A stretch of 64,000 bases of DNA from Nitrobacteraceae bacterium AZCC 1564. Its GTDB lineage: Bacteria > Pseudomonadota > Alphaproteobacteria > Rhizobiales > Xanthobacteraceae. The position numbers and the translations under genes were made by a program. Location of the stretch: positions 4,231,001 through 4,295,000 of the forward strand of contig JBAGRR010000001.1 in assembly GCA_036924835.1 (NCBI GenBank). The letters are read 5' to 3'. Shown here one piece after another: positions 1-8,566 of this stretch; the stretch's first letter is position 1; each line of letters starts with the position of its first letter. A model generated the notes under the pieces. The model saw only the letters and a program-made list of their open reading frames with translations. It did no database searches and had not been told where the DNA came from.

Positions 1-956
1 CCAAGGCCGAAATGCTGGGGGTTCCGACGCAACGCGTGCATGAGACCTTGGAAACGTATCTCGGCAGCGCTTACGTGAACGACTTCAATCTTTCCGGACG
101 AACCTATCAGGTGATCGTGCAAGCCGACGGCGTCAACCGCCTCGACGTCGAACAGATCGCCAAGCTGAAAGCCAGGAGCGACTCCGGCGACATGGTGCCG
201 CTCGGCTCCATCGCAACTTTCCGGACGATCACCGCACCGGACCGGGTGCCTCGCTACAATCTTTATCCGAGCTCGGAAGTGATCGGCAATTCCATTCCAT
301 CGATGAGCTCCGGCGAAACCCTGGCGCTGGTCGAACAGATCGCAGCGAAGACTTTGCCGGATGGCTACGCGACCGAGTGGACGGAACTGTCCTATCAGGA
401 AAGGCTGGCCGCCGGTGGCGGTGCGCTATTCGCCCTCAGCGTTGTCTTTGTGTTTCTCGTTCTCGCGGCGCAATACGAAAGTTGGTTCTTGCCGCTTTCC
501 GTTATTCTGATCGTGCCGATGTGCCTGTTGTCCGCGATCGCCGGTGTGATGTGGATGGGGCAGGACAACAACATCCTGACCCAAATCGGGCTTGTTGTCC
601 TCGTCGGGCTGGCGGCGAAGAACGCGATCTTGATCGTGGAATTCGCGCGTGATCTCGAATTGGAGGGCGAGTCGATTGTGGATGCCGTGGTGCATGCCTG
701 CAGACTTCGTCTGCGCCCGATCCTGATGACCTCGCTGGCCTTCATTCTCGGTGTCGTGCCGCTGATGCTGGCCAAGGGTGCGGGCGCCGAACTGCGCCAC
801 GCGATCGGCACGACGGTGTTCTTCGGGATGCTGGGCGTCACGGCCTTCGGGCTGATCTTCACGCCCGTGTTCTACGTGGTGATCCGGCGGTGTGCAGAGC
901 TGCTTCGGCGCCGGAAAGCGCGAGGAATGAGCATGGCAGCAGATCCGTTGAGATAG
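1..956 (+). CDS. RND (HAE1-type) efflux permease, C-terminal part
   Basis: The reading frame is open from base 3 and already inside a protein at the window edge, so only about the last 317 residues are visible. They match the end of an inner-membrane proton-driven RND pump: a periplasmic porter-domain segment, then the last transmembrane block with the loop following 'AAQYESW', the conserved 'GLAAKNAILIVEFA' helix and the 'RLRPILMTSLAFILGVVPL' segment typical of AcrB relatives. It ends with a short basic tail at TAG 954-956. The adaptor and outer-membrane partners must lie upstream, outside the window. The substrate is unknown. Confidence 0.92.
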   Translation, partial: KAEMLGVPTQRVHETLETYLGSAYVNDFNLSGRTYQVIVQADGVNRLDVEQIAKLKARSDSGDMVPLGSIATFRTITAPDRVPRYNLYPSSEVIGNSIPSMSSGETLALVEQIAAKTLPDGYATEWTELSYQERLAAGGGALFALSVVFVFLVLAAQYESWFLPLSVILIVPMCLLSAIAGVMWMGQDNNILTQIGLVVLVGLAAKNAILIVEFARDLELEGESIVDAVVHACRLRLRPILMTSLAFILGVVPLMLAKGAGAELRHAIGTTVFFGMLGVTAFGLIFTPVFYVVIRRCAELLRRRKARGMSMAADPLR

Positions 957-1075
957 GCGGCCTTGCTAACCAAGTTGTTGTGCCGATATCGGAGCTCACC
1001 CGACCTGAGTCCATGCGAATTCAGCTTCTGACGAACTGTGTTGTAAAGGTCTTGGGTTGCACGGTTCATCTTCGC

Positions 1076-1338
1076 TGATTCAGTCAGAGCTAGAGGACTG
1101 AATCATGATGGGACATCAGTTGGGTGAGCAGGGCTGCGTTGTTCTACGAGTTTTCGCTCGATCGGCACGTTCCGGCTGATCATCTGTTGCGATCGATCGA
1201 CAGGTTTGTGAATCTCGATGAGTTGAGGCGAGAGCTTTCTCTCTTCTACAGCACCATAGGGCGTTCTTGATCGCTCTCGAACTGACGATCCAGATGCTGT
1301 TGGTCGGTTATGGCATCCGCTTGGATTTATGCGCTTTC
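1076..1338 (+). pseudogene. IS1182-like transposase remnant (5' end)
   Basis: A perfect 10-bp inverted repeat (TGATTCAGTC 1076-1085, GACTGAATCA 1096-1105) directly precedes ATG 1105, which reads MMGHQ. After a frameshift near 1125 the next frame reads 'ALFYEFSLDRHVPADHLL' and 'RSIDRFVNLDELRRELS', the N terminus I recall for IS1182-family transposases. A TGA follows at about 1267 and a further weak match, 'LTIQMLLVGYGIR', continues to about 1320. No catalytic core is left. It is a dead fragment between the RND gene and the sigma54-regulated locus. The family name is from memory. Confidence 0.6.
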
Positions 1339-1560
1339 GCATCAGACTGTCGTCGATAACCACACTCGCGAATGGCTGGCACTGTGATCGACACGTCGCT
1401 CTTGCTCTCGATCGAGTGCGGCCAGTCAAAGATGGCAGCGAGCGACGAGGGCGAACTCCACGGTGTCCGCATGGGCTTGCCGCGGGCATCTCCCCATTTG
1501 ACTGCGATGTGTCGTCAAAGAGGACATGTGTCCTTCCAAGAAGCAGCTACGTACAACTAG
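1339..1560 (+). pseudogene. IS3-like transposase fragment (OrfB)
   Basis: From about 1345 one frame reads 'VVDNHTREWLAL' and, after a one-base shift, continues 'VIDTSL'. This resembles the DDE-domain stretch 'VDDHTRECLALVADTSLSG' of IS3-family OrfB proteins. Similarity fades before the AGGACA/TGTCCT element at 1521. Together with the IS1182-like piece just before it, this marks an old insertion hot spot. Assignment rests on a short motif, so confidence is modest. Confidence 0.4.
1521..1534. promoter_or_regulatory. Candidate activator site AGGACA-TG-TGTCCT
   Basis: An inverted repeat with 6-bp arms. It shares the 10-mer TGTGTCCTTC with the larger inverted repeat at 4569-4589. It lies about 80-90 bp upstream of the -24/-12 promoter at 1611, a usual distance for the enhancer site of a sigma54 activator. 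Binding by the activator encoded at 2922-4562 is inferred. Confidence 0.45.
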
Positions 1561-1583
1561 ACGACGCGCTCCAACGCGAAAAT

Positions 1584-1606
1584 CGCAGGCCAATCAATGG
1601 CCTGCG
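1584..1606. repeat. Inverted repeat, 9-bp arms
   Basis: CGCAGGCCA and TGGCCTGCG flank ATCAA. It sits between the putative enhancer and the sigma54 promoter. It may be another protein site or a stem ending read-through from upstream; there is no T-run after it. Confidence 0.4.
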
Positions 1607-1610
1607 TCCC

Positions 1611-1626
1611 TGGCATCCAGGTTGCT
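1611..1626 (+). promoter_or_regulatory. Sigma54 (-24/-12) promoter
   Basis: TGGCATC-CAGG-TTGCT. The GG (1612-1613) and GC (1624-1625) dinucleotides are separated by exactly 10 bases, as RpoN promoters require. The expected start of transcription near 1637 leaves a short leader containing the purine-rich ribosome site before ATG 1659. It would drive the solute-binding protein gene. Confidence 0.7.
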
Positions 1627-1658
1627 GTAGAGGAGGAATAGGAAAAGGGAGGAGTGTT

Positions 1659-2876
1659 ATGAAGAAAAGTTGGGCCGCCATCGTTGCTGCCGCATTTGCC
1701 GCAGGGGCAATGACGCCGACATTCGCGCAGGTGTCGAACGATGTCGTCAAACTGGGTGTTCTCGATGACATGTCGGGACCCTACGCCGACATTCAGGGGC
1801 CCGGTGACGTGGTCGCCGTGAAAATGGCGGTTGAGGACTTCGGCGGAAAAGTCAACGGCAAGGCAATCGAAGTCGTTTCTGCCGACGTCCAGATGAAAGC
1901 TGATGTTGGCGCTGCGATTGCGCGCCGCTGGTACGACGTGGAAAATGTCGACGCGATTTTCGGCCTTGGAACCTCGGCCGTTGCGCTTGCAGTCCAAGGT
2001 CTTGCTCAGGAAAGAAACAAGGTTTCGATCGCGACATCCGTTGGATCAACAGCGCTAACGGGTAAAGCGTGCTCTCCCACCGGAATTCATTGGGTGTACG
2101 ACACTTATGCGTTGGGGAAAGGTACAGCGACGGCTGTTATGAAGCAGGGAGGCGGCGATACATGGTTCTTTATCACCGCGGACTACGCATTCGGTCATTC
2201 GCTTGAAAGCGACACTGCTGCCATTGTTAAGCGAAACAACGGAAAAGTCATCGGCTCGGTTCGTGCGCCAGTAAATTCCTCCGACTTTTCTTCCTTCTTG
2301 CTCCAAGCGCAATCTTCCAAAGCGCAAGTGATTGGTCTTGCCAATGCTGGTGCTGACACGATCAATTCGATCAAGAATGCGGGCGACTTTGGAATCGTCG
2401 CCGGTGGGCAGAAGCTGGCTGGTCTTTTGGTGTTGATTACCGACATCCACACGATCGGCCTTAAAGACGCTCAGGGTTTGCTCTTTACCGAAGCCTACTA
2501 TTGGGATCAGAACGACGAAACGAGGGCCTTCGCCAAGCGTTTCGCTGAGCGCCATGGGGGAAAACCACCGACCATGTTCCAGGCCGGGATCTACAGCGCA
2601 GCGACGCATTATCTGAAAGCGATCAAGGCGGCGGGAACGGACGAAGCTAAGGCAGTCATCGCAGAGATGAAGAAGATCCCGGTCAACGATTTCATGACCA
2701 AGAATGGGACCATCCGCGATGACGGGCGAATGATGCGGGAAATGTATCTGCTTCAGGCCAAGAAGCCATCCGAATCGAAGGGTGAGTGGGATCTGATGAA
2801 GGTTGTCGCAACCATACCAGCGGAGGATGCGTTCCGTCCGCTATCGGAGAGCGAGTGCCCGTTGATCAAAAAGTGA
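1659..2876 (+). CDS. ABC transporter substrate-binding protein (branched-chain amino acid type)
   Basis: A 405-residue periplasmic binding protein of the Peripla_BP_6 family. The start is ATG 1659, behind GGAGG about 1646-1654 and an N-terminal signal peptide (MKKSWAAIVAAAFAAG... ending near TFA-Q, residue 23-24). The mature part begins with 'VVKLGVLDDMSGPYADIQG', the ligand-lobe opening typical of the family, and continues through two alternating lobes to a C terminus of usual length. Upstream in-frame codons to 1329 lie in IS debris and carry no signal sequence, so they are rejected. No permease or ATPase gene follows; the only related piece is the LivM remnant near 14.8 kb. The sigma54 promoter at 1611 and the divergent activator suggest it binds the substrate of the ring-cleavage operon. 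Confidence 0.88.
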   Translation: MKKSWAAIVAAAFAAGAMTPTFAQVSNDVVKLGVLDDMSGPYADIQGPGDVVAVKMAVEDFGGKVNGKAIEVVSADVQMKADVGAAIARRWYDVENVDAIFGLGTSAVALAVQGLAQERNKVSIATSVGSTALTGKACSPTGIHWVYDTYALGKGTATAVMKQGGGDTWFFITADYAFGHSLESDTAAIVKRNNGKVIGSVRAPVNSSDFSSFLLQAQSSKAQVIGLANAGADTINSIKNAGDFGIVAGGQKLAGLLVLITDIHTIGLKDAQGLLFTEAYYWDQNDETRAFAKRFAERHGGKPPTMFQAGIYSAATHYLKAIKAAGTDEAKAVIAEMKKIPVNDFMTKNGTIRDDGRMMREMYLLQAKKPSESKGEWDLMKVVATIPAEDAFRPLSESECPLIKK

Positions 2877-2884
2877 TGTTTCAG

Positions 2885-2915
2885 CGCGGGGGAGCGTCTC
2901 CGGCGCGTCCCCGCG
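2885..2915. terminator. GC-rich stem between convergent genes
   Basis: CGCGGGG (2885-2891) pairs with CCCCGCG (2909-2915) around a GC-rich loop. It lies between the converging ends of the binding-protein gene and the activator gene. No T-run follows on either strand, so it is only a possible terminator. Confidence 0.3.
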
Positions 2916-2921
2916 TCGTTC

Positions 2922-4562
2922 TCAAGTCTGGTCGATTTCTGCGAGCCTCTTATAAAGAAACGATCTCGAGATACCTAGCAAGGCCGCGGCTTTCTTCTTG
3001 TTGCCGCCACAGGCAGCAATCGCCTCCGCGATTTCTTCCTTCTGAACTTCAGCGATCACATTCTTCAGATCACGTGCAGATTTCGCCTTTGGCGCATCTC
3101 TTAGTGTTGAGTGCCGGCGTTGCGGCATTTCGGACAGATCCTCGACCCGAAGCGTCGCTCCGTCTGAAAAGACGAAGGCTCGCTCCATTTCATGCTGCAA
3201 CTGTCGGATGTTGCCGGGCCATTCCCTTTCCATCAGCTCTGCCATGGTATCTGCGGCGATCGACGGTGCGGGGCGCGCATGCCGATAGGCAATATCCTGT
3301 AAGAATTTTGCTGCGAGAAGTGGAATATCGTCCAGTCTTTCGCGCAGAGGGGGGAGTTCAATGACAATCGGTGAGATCCGGTAGTAGAGGTCCAGTCGAA
3401 AGCTGCCTCCCTCCACGAGACTTTGCAGATCCTTGTTCGTTGCGGATACCAGTCTGAAATCGACGGCTCTGGGGCGTTGTCCGCCGACACGCTCGACCAT
3501 GCGGTCCTGAAGGACACGAAGAAGCTTAGCTTGAACTTCAAGCGGCATGTCACCGATTTCGTCGAGGAAGATCGTCCCGCCCTCTGCCTGTTCAAATTTC
3601 CCCTTTCGTCCTTTTTTGTCCGCCCCGGTGAAGGCGCCTGCCTCGTAACCGAACAGTTCAGATTCAACCAGCGTTTGGGGAAGTGCAGCGGCGTTGACGT
3701 TCACCATAGTGCTTTCGCGTCGTGGGCTTAGGTGGTGCAGTGCGTGAGCTACGAGCTCCTTGCCCGTCCCGCTTTCGCCGCGGATAAGAACGGGAATTTC
3801 CAAGGGCGCAACTTTGATGATCTGCGCTCGCAATCGTTGTACCGCTGGACTGGAACCGATAATGGCCTCGAGCCCATAGGCGCGTGTCTTGAGTGTTTCG
3901 GTTTCTCGCTTGTAAAACTCGACCTCTCCTTCAAGCGCGCGAATGCGAGCGCTGAGAGCGTCGACCTGCTGAGGTCCCTTGAACATGACGCGCCCGATTG
4001 CGCCGCGTATCTTCCCGTCACGCCTGATCGGAATTCGGGAAACTACGCGTTCGGAGCCTCGCATTCGTTGGATGCTGCCGACCTCAGCTTTTCCCGTCGC
4101 GACGACGTGATGCAAACGCGTATTGTCGATAATGCGCTCGACGGGCTGACCATTCCCTTCGCCTGGTTTTAGGCCGAAGAAAGCCTCGTGAATAGGCGAA
4201 ATATAGACCACGTTCGCATTTGCATCGACCACGGTCATCGCATCGAACGGGTCGCTCAGCAGATAGTTGAAGATGTCCCACGCGAATTCGACATTATTGA
4301 TGAAGTTGAGTACTGCATCTCCGGGCGAAGGACAAAATAAGAGCAATTCGCCCTCTTCGAGGGTACAGAGCAGGACGGCGAAACTCTTTCGATCGAGATT
4401 GAGAGTGGTGAGTCGACGCTCGCGAAGTTCATCAACCCAGATTTTGTCTCCAATTAGCGACTGAACACGAGGATCAGTTCCGACGCCAGTTGCAACAATC
4501 GGCCGAGTCCGTCCATCAGTGAGAAGCGCGCCCGCAAGTACAGGCAAAGATGTCCTTGGCAT
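2922..4562 (-). CDS. Sigma54-dependent transcriptional activator with PAS domain
   Basis: A 546-residue enhancer-binding protein. Residues 1-95 are a poorly conserved sensor part, about 100-200 look like a PAS domain, and 200-230 a short helical linker. From about 232 comes the AAA+ domain with Walker A GESGTGKE (262-269), the sigma54-contact loop GAFTGA (309-314) and Walker B 'GTIFLDEIGD' (329-338). The C terminus carries a Fis-type helix-turn-helix ('KKKAAALLGISRSFLYKRL'). It is divergent from the ligase operon and convergent with the binding-protein gene; both of those have -24/-12 promoters. An inverted repeat lies just before its own start, so autoregulation is possible. The effector is likely a pathway acid or CoA ester, by inference. 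Confidence 0.93.
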   Translation of the reverse strand: MPRTSLPVLAGALLTDGRTRPIVATGVGTDPRVQSLIGDKIWVDELRERRLTTLNLDRKSFAVLLCTLEEGELLLFCPSPGDAVLNFINNVEFAWDIFNYLLSDPFDAMTVVDANANVVYISPIHEAFFGLKPGEGNGQPVERIIDNTRLHHVVATGKAEVGSIQRMRGSERVVSRIPIRRDGKIRGAIGRVMFKGPQQVDALSARIRALEGEVEFYKRETETLKTRAYGLEAIIGSSPAVQRLRAQIIKVAPLEIPVLIRGESGTGKELVAHALHHLSPRRESTMVNVNAAALPQTLVESELFGYEAGAFTGADKKGRKGKFEQAEGGTIFLDEIGDMPLEVQAKLLRVLQDRMVERVGGQRPRAVDFRLVSATNKDLQSLVEGGSFRLDLYYRISPIVIELPPLRERLDDIPLLAAKFLQDIAYRHARPAPSIAADTMAELMEREWPGNIRQLQHEMERAFVFSDGATLRVEDLSEMPQRRHSTLRDAPKAKSARDLKNVIAEVQKEEIAEAIAACGGNKKKAAALLGISRSFLYKRLAEIDQT

Positions 4563-4568
4563 TTCTGT

Positions 4569-4589
4569 TGTGTCCTTCTTGAGGACACA
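4569..4589. promoter_or_regulatory. Candidate enhancer site, perfect inverted repeat
   Basis: TGTGTCCT-TCTTG-AGGACACA, 8-bp perfect arms. It lies 7 bp upstream of the activator start and about 125 bp upstream of the sigma54 promoter at 4713. The half-site recurs at 1521-1534 before the other sigma54 promoter. It is probably the binding site of the adjacent activator. Confidence 0.6.
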
Positions 4590-4712
4590 TCAACACTCCG
4601 CGCCGCAGCTGGCAAGGACATTCAGACTGCGCCCGGAATGACTCAAGGCGAAACGATCCAGTTTGGCAGCGAAAATTGGATCATCTGCCGCGCTCACGAC
4701 GTCCACTGCAGT

Positions 4713-4728
4713 TGGCACGGCGGTTGCT
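4713..4728 (+). promoter_or_regulatory. Sigma54 (-24/-12) promoter, perfect consensus
   Basis: TGGCACG-GCGG-TTGCT matches the RpoN consensus TGGCACG-N4-TTGC at every position, with the GG and GC elements 10 bases apart. Transcription should begin near 4740, so the first gene of the operon cannot start at the upstream in-frame codon 4676. Confidence 0.85.
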
Positions 4729-4786
4729 AACAAAAGAAAAGCGTCTTCTCATTTGCGGGAAGATCATGCCGCAGTGCGAGAAAGTT

Positions 4787-6406
4787 ATGCGACCATTCCT
4801 GACGATCCATCATCCCGCCAAGGCCAAAGCGTATTACGAGCTTGGTCTCTGGACTGAGGATACCTTCTATGGGCTGGTTGCCCGGCACGCAGCCGAGCGT
4901 CCGGAGACGATTGCACTGCAAGATGGACGACGCGCGTTGTCGTGGCTCGAGCTTCGTCAGCTCGTAGATGGTGTTGCCGCGGATTTGCGCGAGTATGGAC
5001 TGGCCGGAGGCGACCGAGTCTCAATTTGGATGTCGAACCGCGTAGAGGCGGTCGTCATGTTCCTCGCTTGTGCCCGAGAGGGCATTGCTTGCAACCCCTC
5101 GCTGCACAAGACGTATACCTGCGCTGAAATATGCGAATTGTTGACGTCGCTGTCGGCAAGGGCGCTGCTCACCGAAGCGAGTTGGGGAGCCGATCGTTCT
5201 CAAGTCGATTTCGATGCGATGCTTGTTCGTATTCCCTCTCTGAAGGCGGTCTATACTCCGGATTCTTTTCCTCGGTCCATCGAGAGCTCATCCCCTCCGA
5301 ATATGGACCCTGATAAAATCGCCTATCTCGCGTTTACGAGCGGTACGACGGGTCAGCCGAAATGCGTGATGCATTCTGACAATTCGCTGCTGGCAAATGC
5401 GCGCGACTTAGTGCGCGACTGGGGGCAAGGGCCTGATACCGTTCTGTTATCGCTATCCCCATTGTCGCATCATATCGCTTGGGTTGGTGTTGCTCAGTGG
5501 CTTCTTGCCGGCGGTCGCTTCGTCACCGACGATCCTCCTGCAGGAATGAGCCGAATCGATTGGATCGAGGCTACCGGCGCCACATACGTTTTGGGTGTAC
5601 CAACGCACGCCATGGATATCCTCGCTGAGCAATCGAGGCTCGGTCGTGCCGATCTCGGCAAGGTGTCGGTCTTTTACATGGCTGGTGCGCCAATTCCGCC
5701 AAGCGTTGCCGCAGCATTTGTGGAGCAGGGTATCAAGCCGCAGAACGTTTACGGCATGACCGAGAATTCGTCGCACCAGTACACTCATCCAACCGACGAT
5801 GCCAATGTGATCGTCGAGTCCTGCGGTCGAGGCGGCAGAGCTTACGAGGTGAAGCTGTTTGACCCGAATGACCCTGATAGGGAAATCGCTCCCGGAGAGA
5901 TCGGTCACATCGGCGGACGAGGAGCTGCGCTGATGCTTGGATACTTCAATAACCAGGCGGCTACCGAAGGAAGCTTCAACCGGGCCGGATGGTTCATGTC
6001 CGGCGATCTCGGGGTCATGGACACAAAAGGCAATCTGCGCATTGAAGGGCGTCTGAAAGATCTCATCATCCGTGGTGGACACAACATCCAGCCATCGCAC
6101 ATCGAAGCGATCGCTGTGCGCCACAAAGATGTCCAGCGTGCTGCCGCGTTTCCTGTGGCTGACGACCGTCTTGGGGAGCGGGTGTGCATCGCAGTCTCCG
6201 GGACCATCGGTGTGGATGAGCTGCTGAATCATCTTCGTAGCAATGGGCTGTCGAAATATGACATGCCGGAATACTTCCTGCGTCTAGACGAGTTTCCTTT
6301 GACGGCCAGCGGAAAGATTCTCAAGCGCGAGCTCGTTCTGCAGGTCAGGCGAGGCGATGTGCAACCGCTCTTCATTCGCGATCAGACGACTGCAAAGTCG
6401 GCTTGA
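4787..6406 (+). CDS. Acyl-CoA synthetase (cyclic carboxylate-CoA ligase-like)
   Basis: A 539-residue AMP-forming enzyme that would activate a carboxylic acid to its CoA thioester. Visible motifs: the P-loop-like 'FTSGTTGQPK' near residue 182, 'YGMTEN' near 323, 'SGDLG' and 'GRLKDLIIRGGHNI' near 415-425, and the C-terminal lysine in 'ASGKILKREL' near 508. ATG 4787 is chosen because family-like sequence starts there (MRPFLTIHHPAK) behind GAGAAAG, and because the sigma54 start at about 4740 excludes 4676; ATG 4766 is the alternative. It is the first gene of a tightly packed operon. Context with a BadI-like hydrolase suggests an alicyclic acid substrate, as for AliA of Rhodopseudomonas, but the substrate is inferred. 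Confidence 0.9.
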   Translation: MRPFLTIHHPAKAKAYYELGLWTEDTFYGLVARHAAERPETIALQDGRRALSWLELRQLVDGVAADLREYGLAGGDRVSIWMSNRVEAVVMFLACAREGIACNPSLHKTYTCAEICELLTSLSARALLTEASWGADRSQVDFDAMLVRIPSLKAVYTPDSFPRSIESSSPPNMDPDKIAYLAFTSGTTGQPKCVMHSDNSLLANARDLVRDWGQGPDTVLLSLSPLSHHIAWVGVAQWLLAGGRFVTDDPPAGMSRIDWIEATGATYVLGVPTHAMDILAEQSRLGRADLGKVSVFYMAGAPIPPSVAAAFVEQGIKPQNVYGMTENSSHQYTHPTDDANVIVESCGRGGRAYEVKLFDPNDPDREIAPGEIGHIGGRGAALMLGYFNNQAATEGSFNRAGWFMSGDLGVMDTKGNLRIEGRLKDLIIRGGHNIQPSHIEAIAVRHKDVQRAAAFPVADDRLGERVCIAVSGTIGVDELLNHLRSNGLSKYDMPEYFLRLDEFPLTASGKILKRELVLQVRRGDVQPLFIRDQTTAKSA

Positions 6407-6422
6407 GCTGGAGAAGACCGTC

Positions 6423-7529
6423 ATGCTTCCGCTCGAGAACGTCACCGTCCTTGATTTCAGCACACTCCTGCCGGGCCCGCTGGCAGGGCTGATGTTGGCG
6501 CGGGCCGGCGCCCGTGTCATCAAGATCGAACGTCCCGGAACGGGGGACGAGATGCGAAGTTATGAGCCGCGATTTGGCGACCATAGCGTCAATTTTGCCC
6601 TTCTCAATGCTGGCAAGGAAAGCATTGAGATCGATCTGAAGTCGAGCGACGCGATCGAGCGCTTGCGCCCTTTGCTGGAAAGCGCAGACATCGTGATCGA
6701 GCAGTTTCGTCCCGGCGTTATGGATCGATTGGGGCTCGGCTATGCCGACCTCAAGACGATCAATGAGCGCCTGATTTACTGCTCAATCACGGGGTGGGGA
6801 CAAACAGGCCCCAAGGCGCTGGTTGCGGCTCATGATCTCAACTACATGGCGGAATCGGGCATCCTCGGATTGAGTTGCGGAAAAGATGGCGCGCCCATTC
6901 TTCCTCCTGTGCTCGCCGCGGATATTGCTGGAGGCGCTTATCCAGCGGTGATAAACATTTTGTTGGCGCTGCGGACCCGGGAGCAGACAGGAAAGGGTGC
7001 CTTCCTCGATATTGCGATGGGGGAAAACCTCCTGTCCTTCGCCTATTGGGGGCTGGGCAATGGCTTCTGCGCCAAGCAATGGCCCGGATCGGGCAGTGAG
7101 CTCGTGACCGGTGGGAGTCCGCGCTATCAGATCTACCGGACATCCGACGACAGATACGTCGCAGCCGCTCCACTCGAAGAAAAGTTCTGGATCAATTTCT
7201 GCGACGTTATCGGTTTGCCTCATGATTTGCGGGCATCGAGCGCAGATCAGGGACGCGTTATCGATGCTGTTACTGGCATCATCAGGACAAAGTCCGCCGC
7301 GGAATGGATGAATCAATTCGCCGGCCGCGATGTCTGCTGCTCGATCGTCGCAAGTCTGGAAGAAGCAGTTGCCGATGAGCACTTTGCTGCCAGGAATATT
7401 TTTGACCGCCGTCTGACGGTCGGTCGTGATGCGATACCGGCTCTGCCGTTGCCGATTGTTGCAGAGTTCTCCGCTGACACCGCCGATACTCCGCCGCGTC
7501 TCGGTGAGAGCACGGCGAAACTTCTCTGA
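6423..7529 (+). CDS. CaiB/BaiF family protein, alpha-methylacyl-CoA racemase-like
   Basis: A 368-residue member of the family III CoA-transferase fold. The start is ATG 6423 behind GGAGAAG; the in-frame extension to 6357 overlaps the ligase. N-terminal 'LLPGPLAGLMLARAGARVIKIERP' is split here only for length and is the family signature. The active-site aspartate lies in 'AHDLNYMAESG' near residue 136. The His-Asp pair in this motif is characteristic of alpha-methylacyl-CoA racemases rather than of formyl-CoA-type transferases. It could epimerise a 2-methyl or ring-carbon CoA ester so that the dehydrogenase accepts both isomers. A transferase role cannot be excluded. Confidence 0.82.
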   Translation: MLPLENVTVLDFSTLLPGPLAGLMLARAGARVIKIERPGTGDEMRSYEPRFGDHSVNFALLNAGKESIEIDLKSSDAIERLRPLLESADIVIEQFRPGVMDRLGLGYADLKTINERLIYCSITGWGQTGPKALVAAHDLNYMAESGILGLSCGKDGAPILPPVLAADIAGGAYPAVINILLALRTREQTGKGAFLDIAMGENLLSFAYWGLGNGFCAKQWPGSGSELVTGGSPRYQIYRTSDDRYVAAAPLEEKFWINFCDVIGLPHDLRASSADQGRVIDAVTGIIRTKSAAEWMNQFAGRDVCCSIVASLEEAVADEHFAARNIFDRRLTVGRDAIPALPLPIVAEFSADTADTPPRLGESTAKLL

Positions 7530-7546
7530 CCTCGAGGAAAAACCAG

Positions 7547-8539
7547 ATGCGCGCTTTTCAAGTCGTGGAGCATGGACCTCCGTCGTCGCTTCAGATCAAT
7601 GAAGTCGGAGACTTAAAGCCGACGGCCGACCAAATTTTGATTGATGTGCGCGCTGCAGGAATCAATTTTCCTGACGTTCTCGTTGTTTCAGGCAAATACC
7701 AAATTCTTCCCAAGCGCCCGTTCACGCCGGGCAAGGACCTTGCTGGCGTGGTGTTGCGCATCGGTGAAAATGTCACGCGTTTTGCGCCGGGCGACCGCGT
7801 GCTGTGTCATGTCGAGAATGGCGCGTTTGCCGAACAGGCCCTTGTGACCGCCGAACAGACCTTCAAGATTCCCGATGGCTTGAGCTTCCAGCATGCAGCA
7901 GCGATGGGGCTTGTTTATCAGACTGCATATCTTGCACTGGTCGACAGAGGCGGATTTACCAAAGGAGAGACGGTCCTCATAGGAGGAGCTGCAGGCGGTA
8001 TCGGTATCGCCGCAATCCATCTTGCAAAAGGTCTCGGCGCGCGCGTGCTCGCGGCGGTCAGGAATGAGGATGAAGCGGCGTTTGTGACGCAGAACGGCGC
8101 CGATCACATCATCGATATTTCCGGTCCGGACATCCGGGATAGTTTGCGAGCTCAGGTGCATGCTGCAACGGATGGTCACGGAGCGGATGTGGTCCTCGAT
8201 CCCTTAGGCAGCGATTTCTTCGGCGCAGCTCTGCGGGCCATGGCCTGGTGTGGCCGGCTTGTCGTCATCGGTTTCGCGGCCGGCGACATTCCCACTGTGA
8301 AGGTGAATTATCTTCTGCTGAAGAACATCAGCGTTTCAGGTCTGCAATGGAGCGATTATCGCGACAGAGCGCCTCAACGTGTTGAGGATGTTCAAACCGA
8401 CATTTTCCGCCTTTGGAAAGAGGGCTTCGTTAGGCCGCAACTGATGAAGGAATATCCTTTCGAAGAGTTGCCAACAGCTCTTGACCTGATCTCGGAAGGA
8501 AAAGTTCGCGGCAAGGCCGTTATCGTGATGGCGTCCTGA
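7547..8539 (+). CDS. NADPH:quinone oxidoreductase-like medium-chain reductase
   Basis: A 330-residue zinc-free member of the medium-chain dehydrogenase/reductase family. It has an N-terminal GroES-like domain ('AAGINFPDVLVVSGKY' near 35-50) and a Rossmann domain with 'GGAAGGIGIAAIHLAK' near 146-161. The catalytic-zinc ligands of alcohol dehydrogenases are absent. Relatives reduce quinones, enones or enoyl thioesters with NADPH. Within the operon it could reduce a conjugated ring double bond before ring opening. It starts 17 bp after the preceding gene behind a GAGGAAAAACC leader. Confidence 0.85.
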   Translation: MRAFQVVEHGPPSSLQINEVGDLKPTADQILIDVRAAGINFPDVLVVSGKYQILPKRPFTPGKDLAGVVLRIGENVTRFAPGDRVLCHVENGAFAEQALVTAEQTFKIPDGLSFQHAAAMGLVYQTAYLALVDRGGFTKGETVLIGGAAGGIGIAAIHLAKGLGARVLAAVRNEDEAAFVTQNGADHIIDISGPDIRDSLRAQVHAATDGHGADVVLDPLGSDFFGAALRAMAWCGRLVVIGFAAGDIPTVKVNYLLLKNISVSGLQWSDYRDRAPQRVEDVQTDIFRLWKEGFVRPQLMKEYPFEELPTALDLISEGKVRGKAVIVMAS

Positions 8540-8566
8540 TTACTCTACGAAAAGAGAAATAATCAA

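Noticed and set aside
4676-4786. Upstream start for the CoA ligase
   Set aside because: The in-frame ATG at 4676 lies upstream of the perfect sigma54 promoter, so it would not be on the transcript.
5453-6232. 259-codon minus-strand frame
   Set aside because: Lies entirely within the acyl-CoA ligase on the other strand and has no family features.
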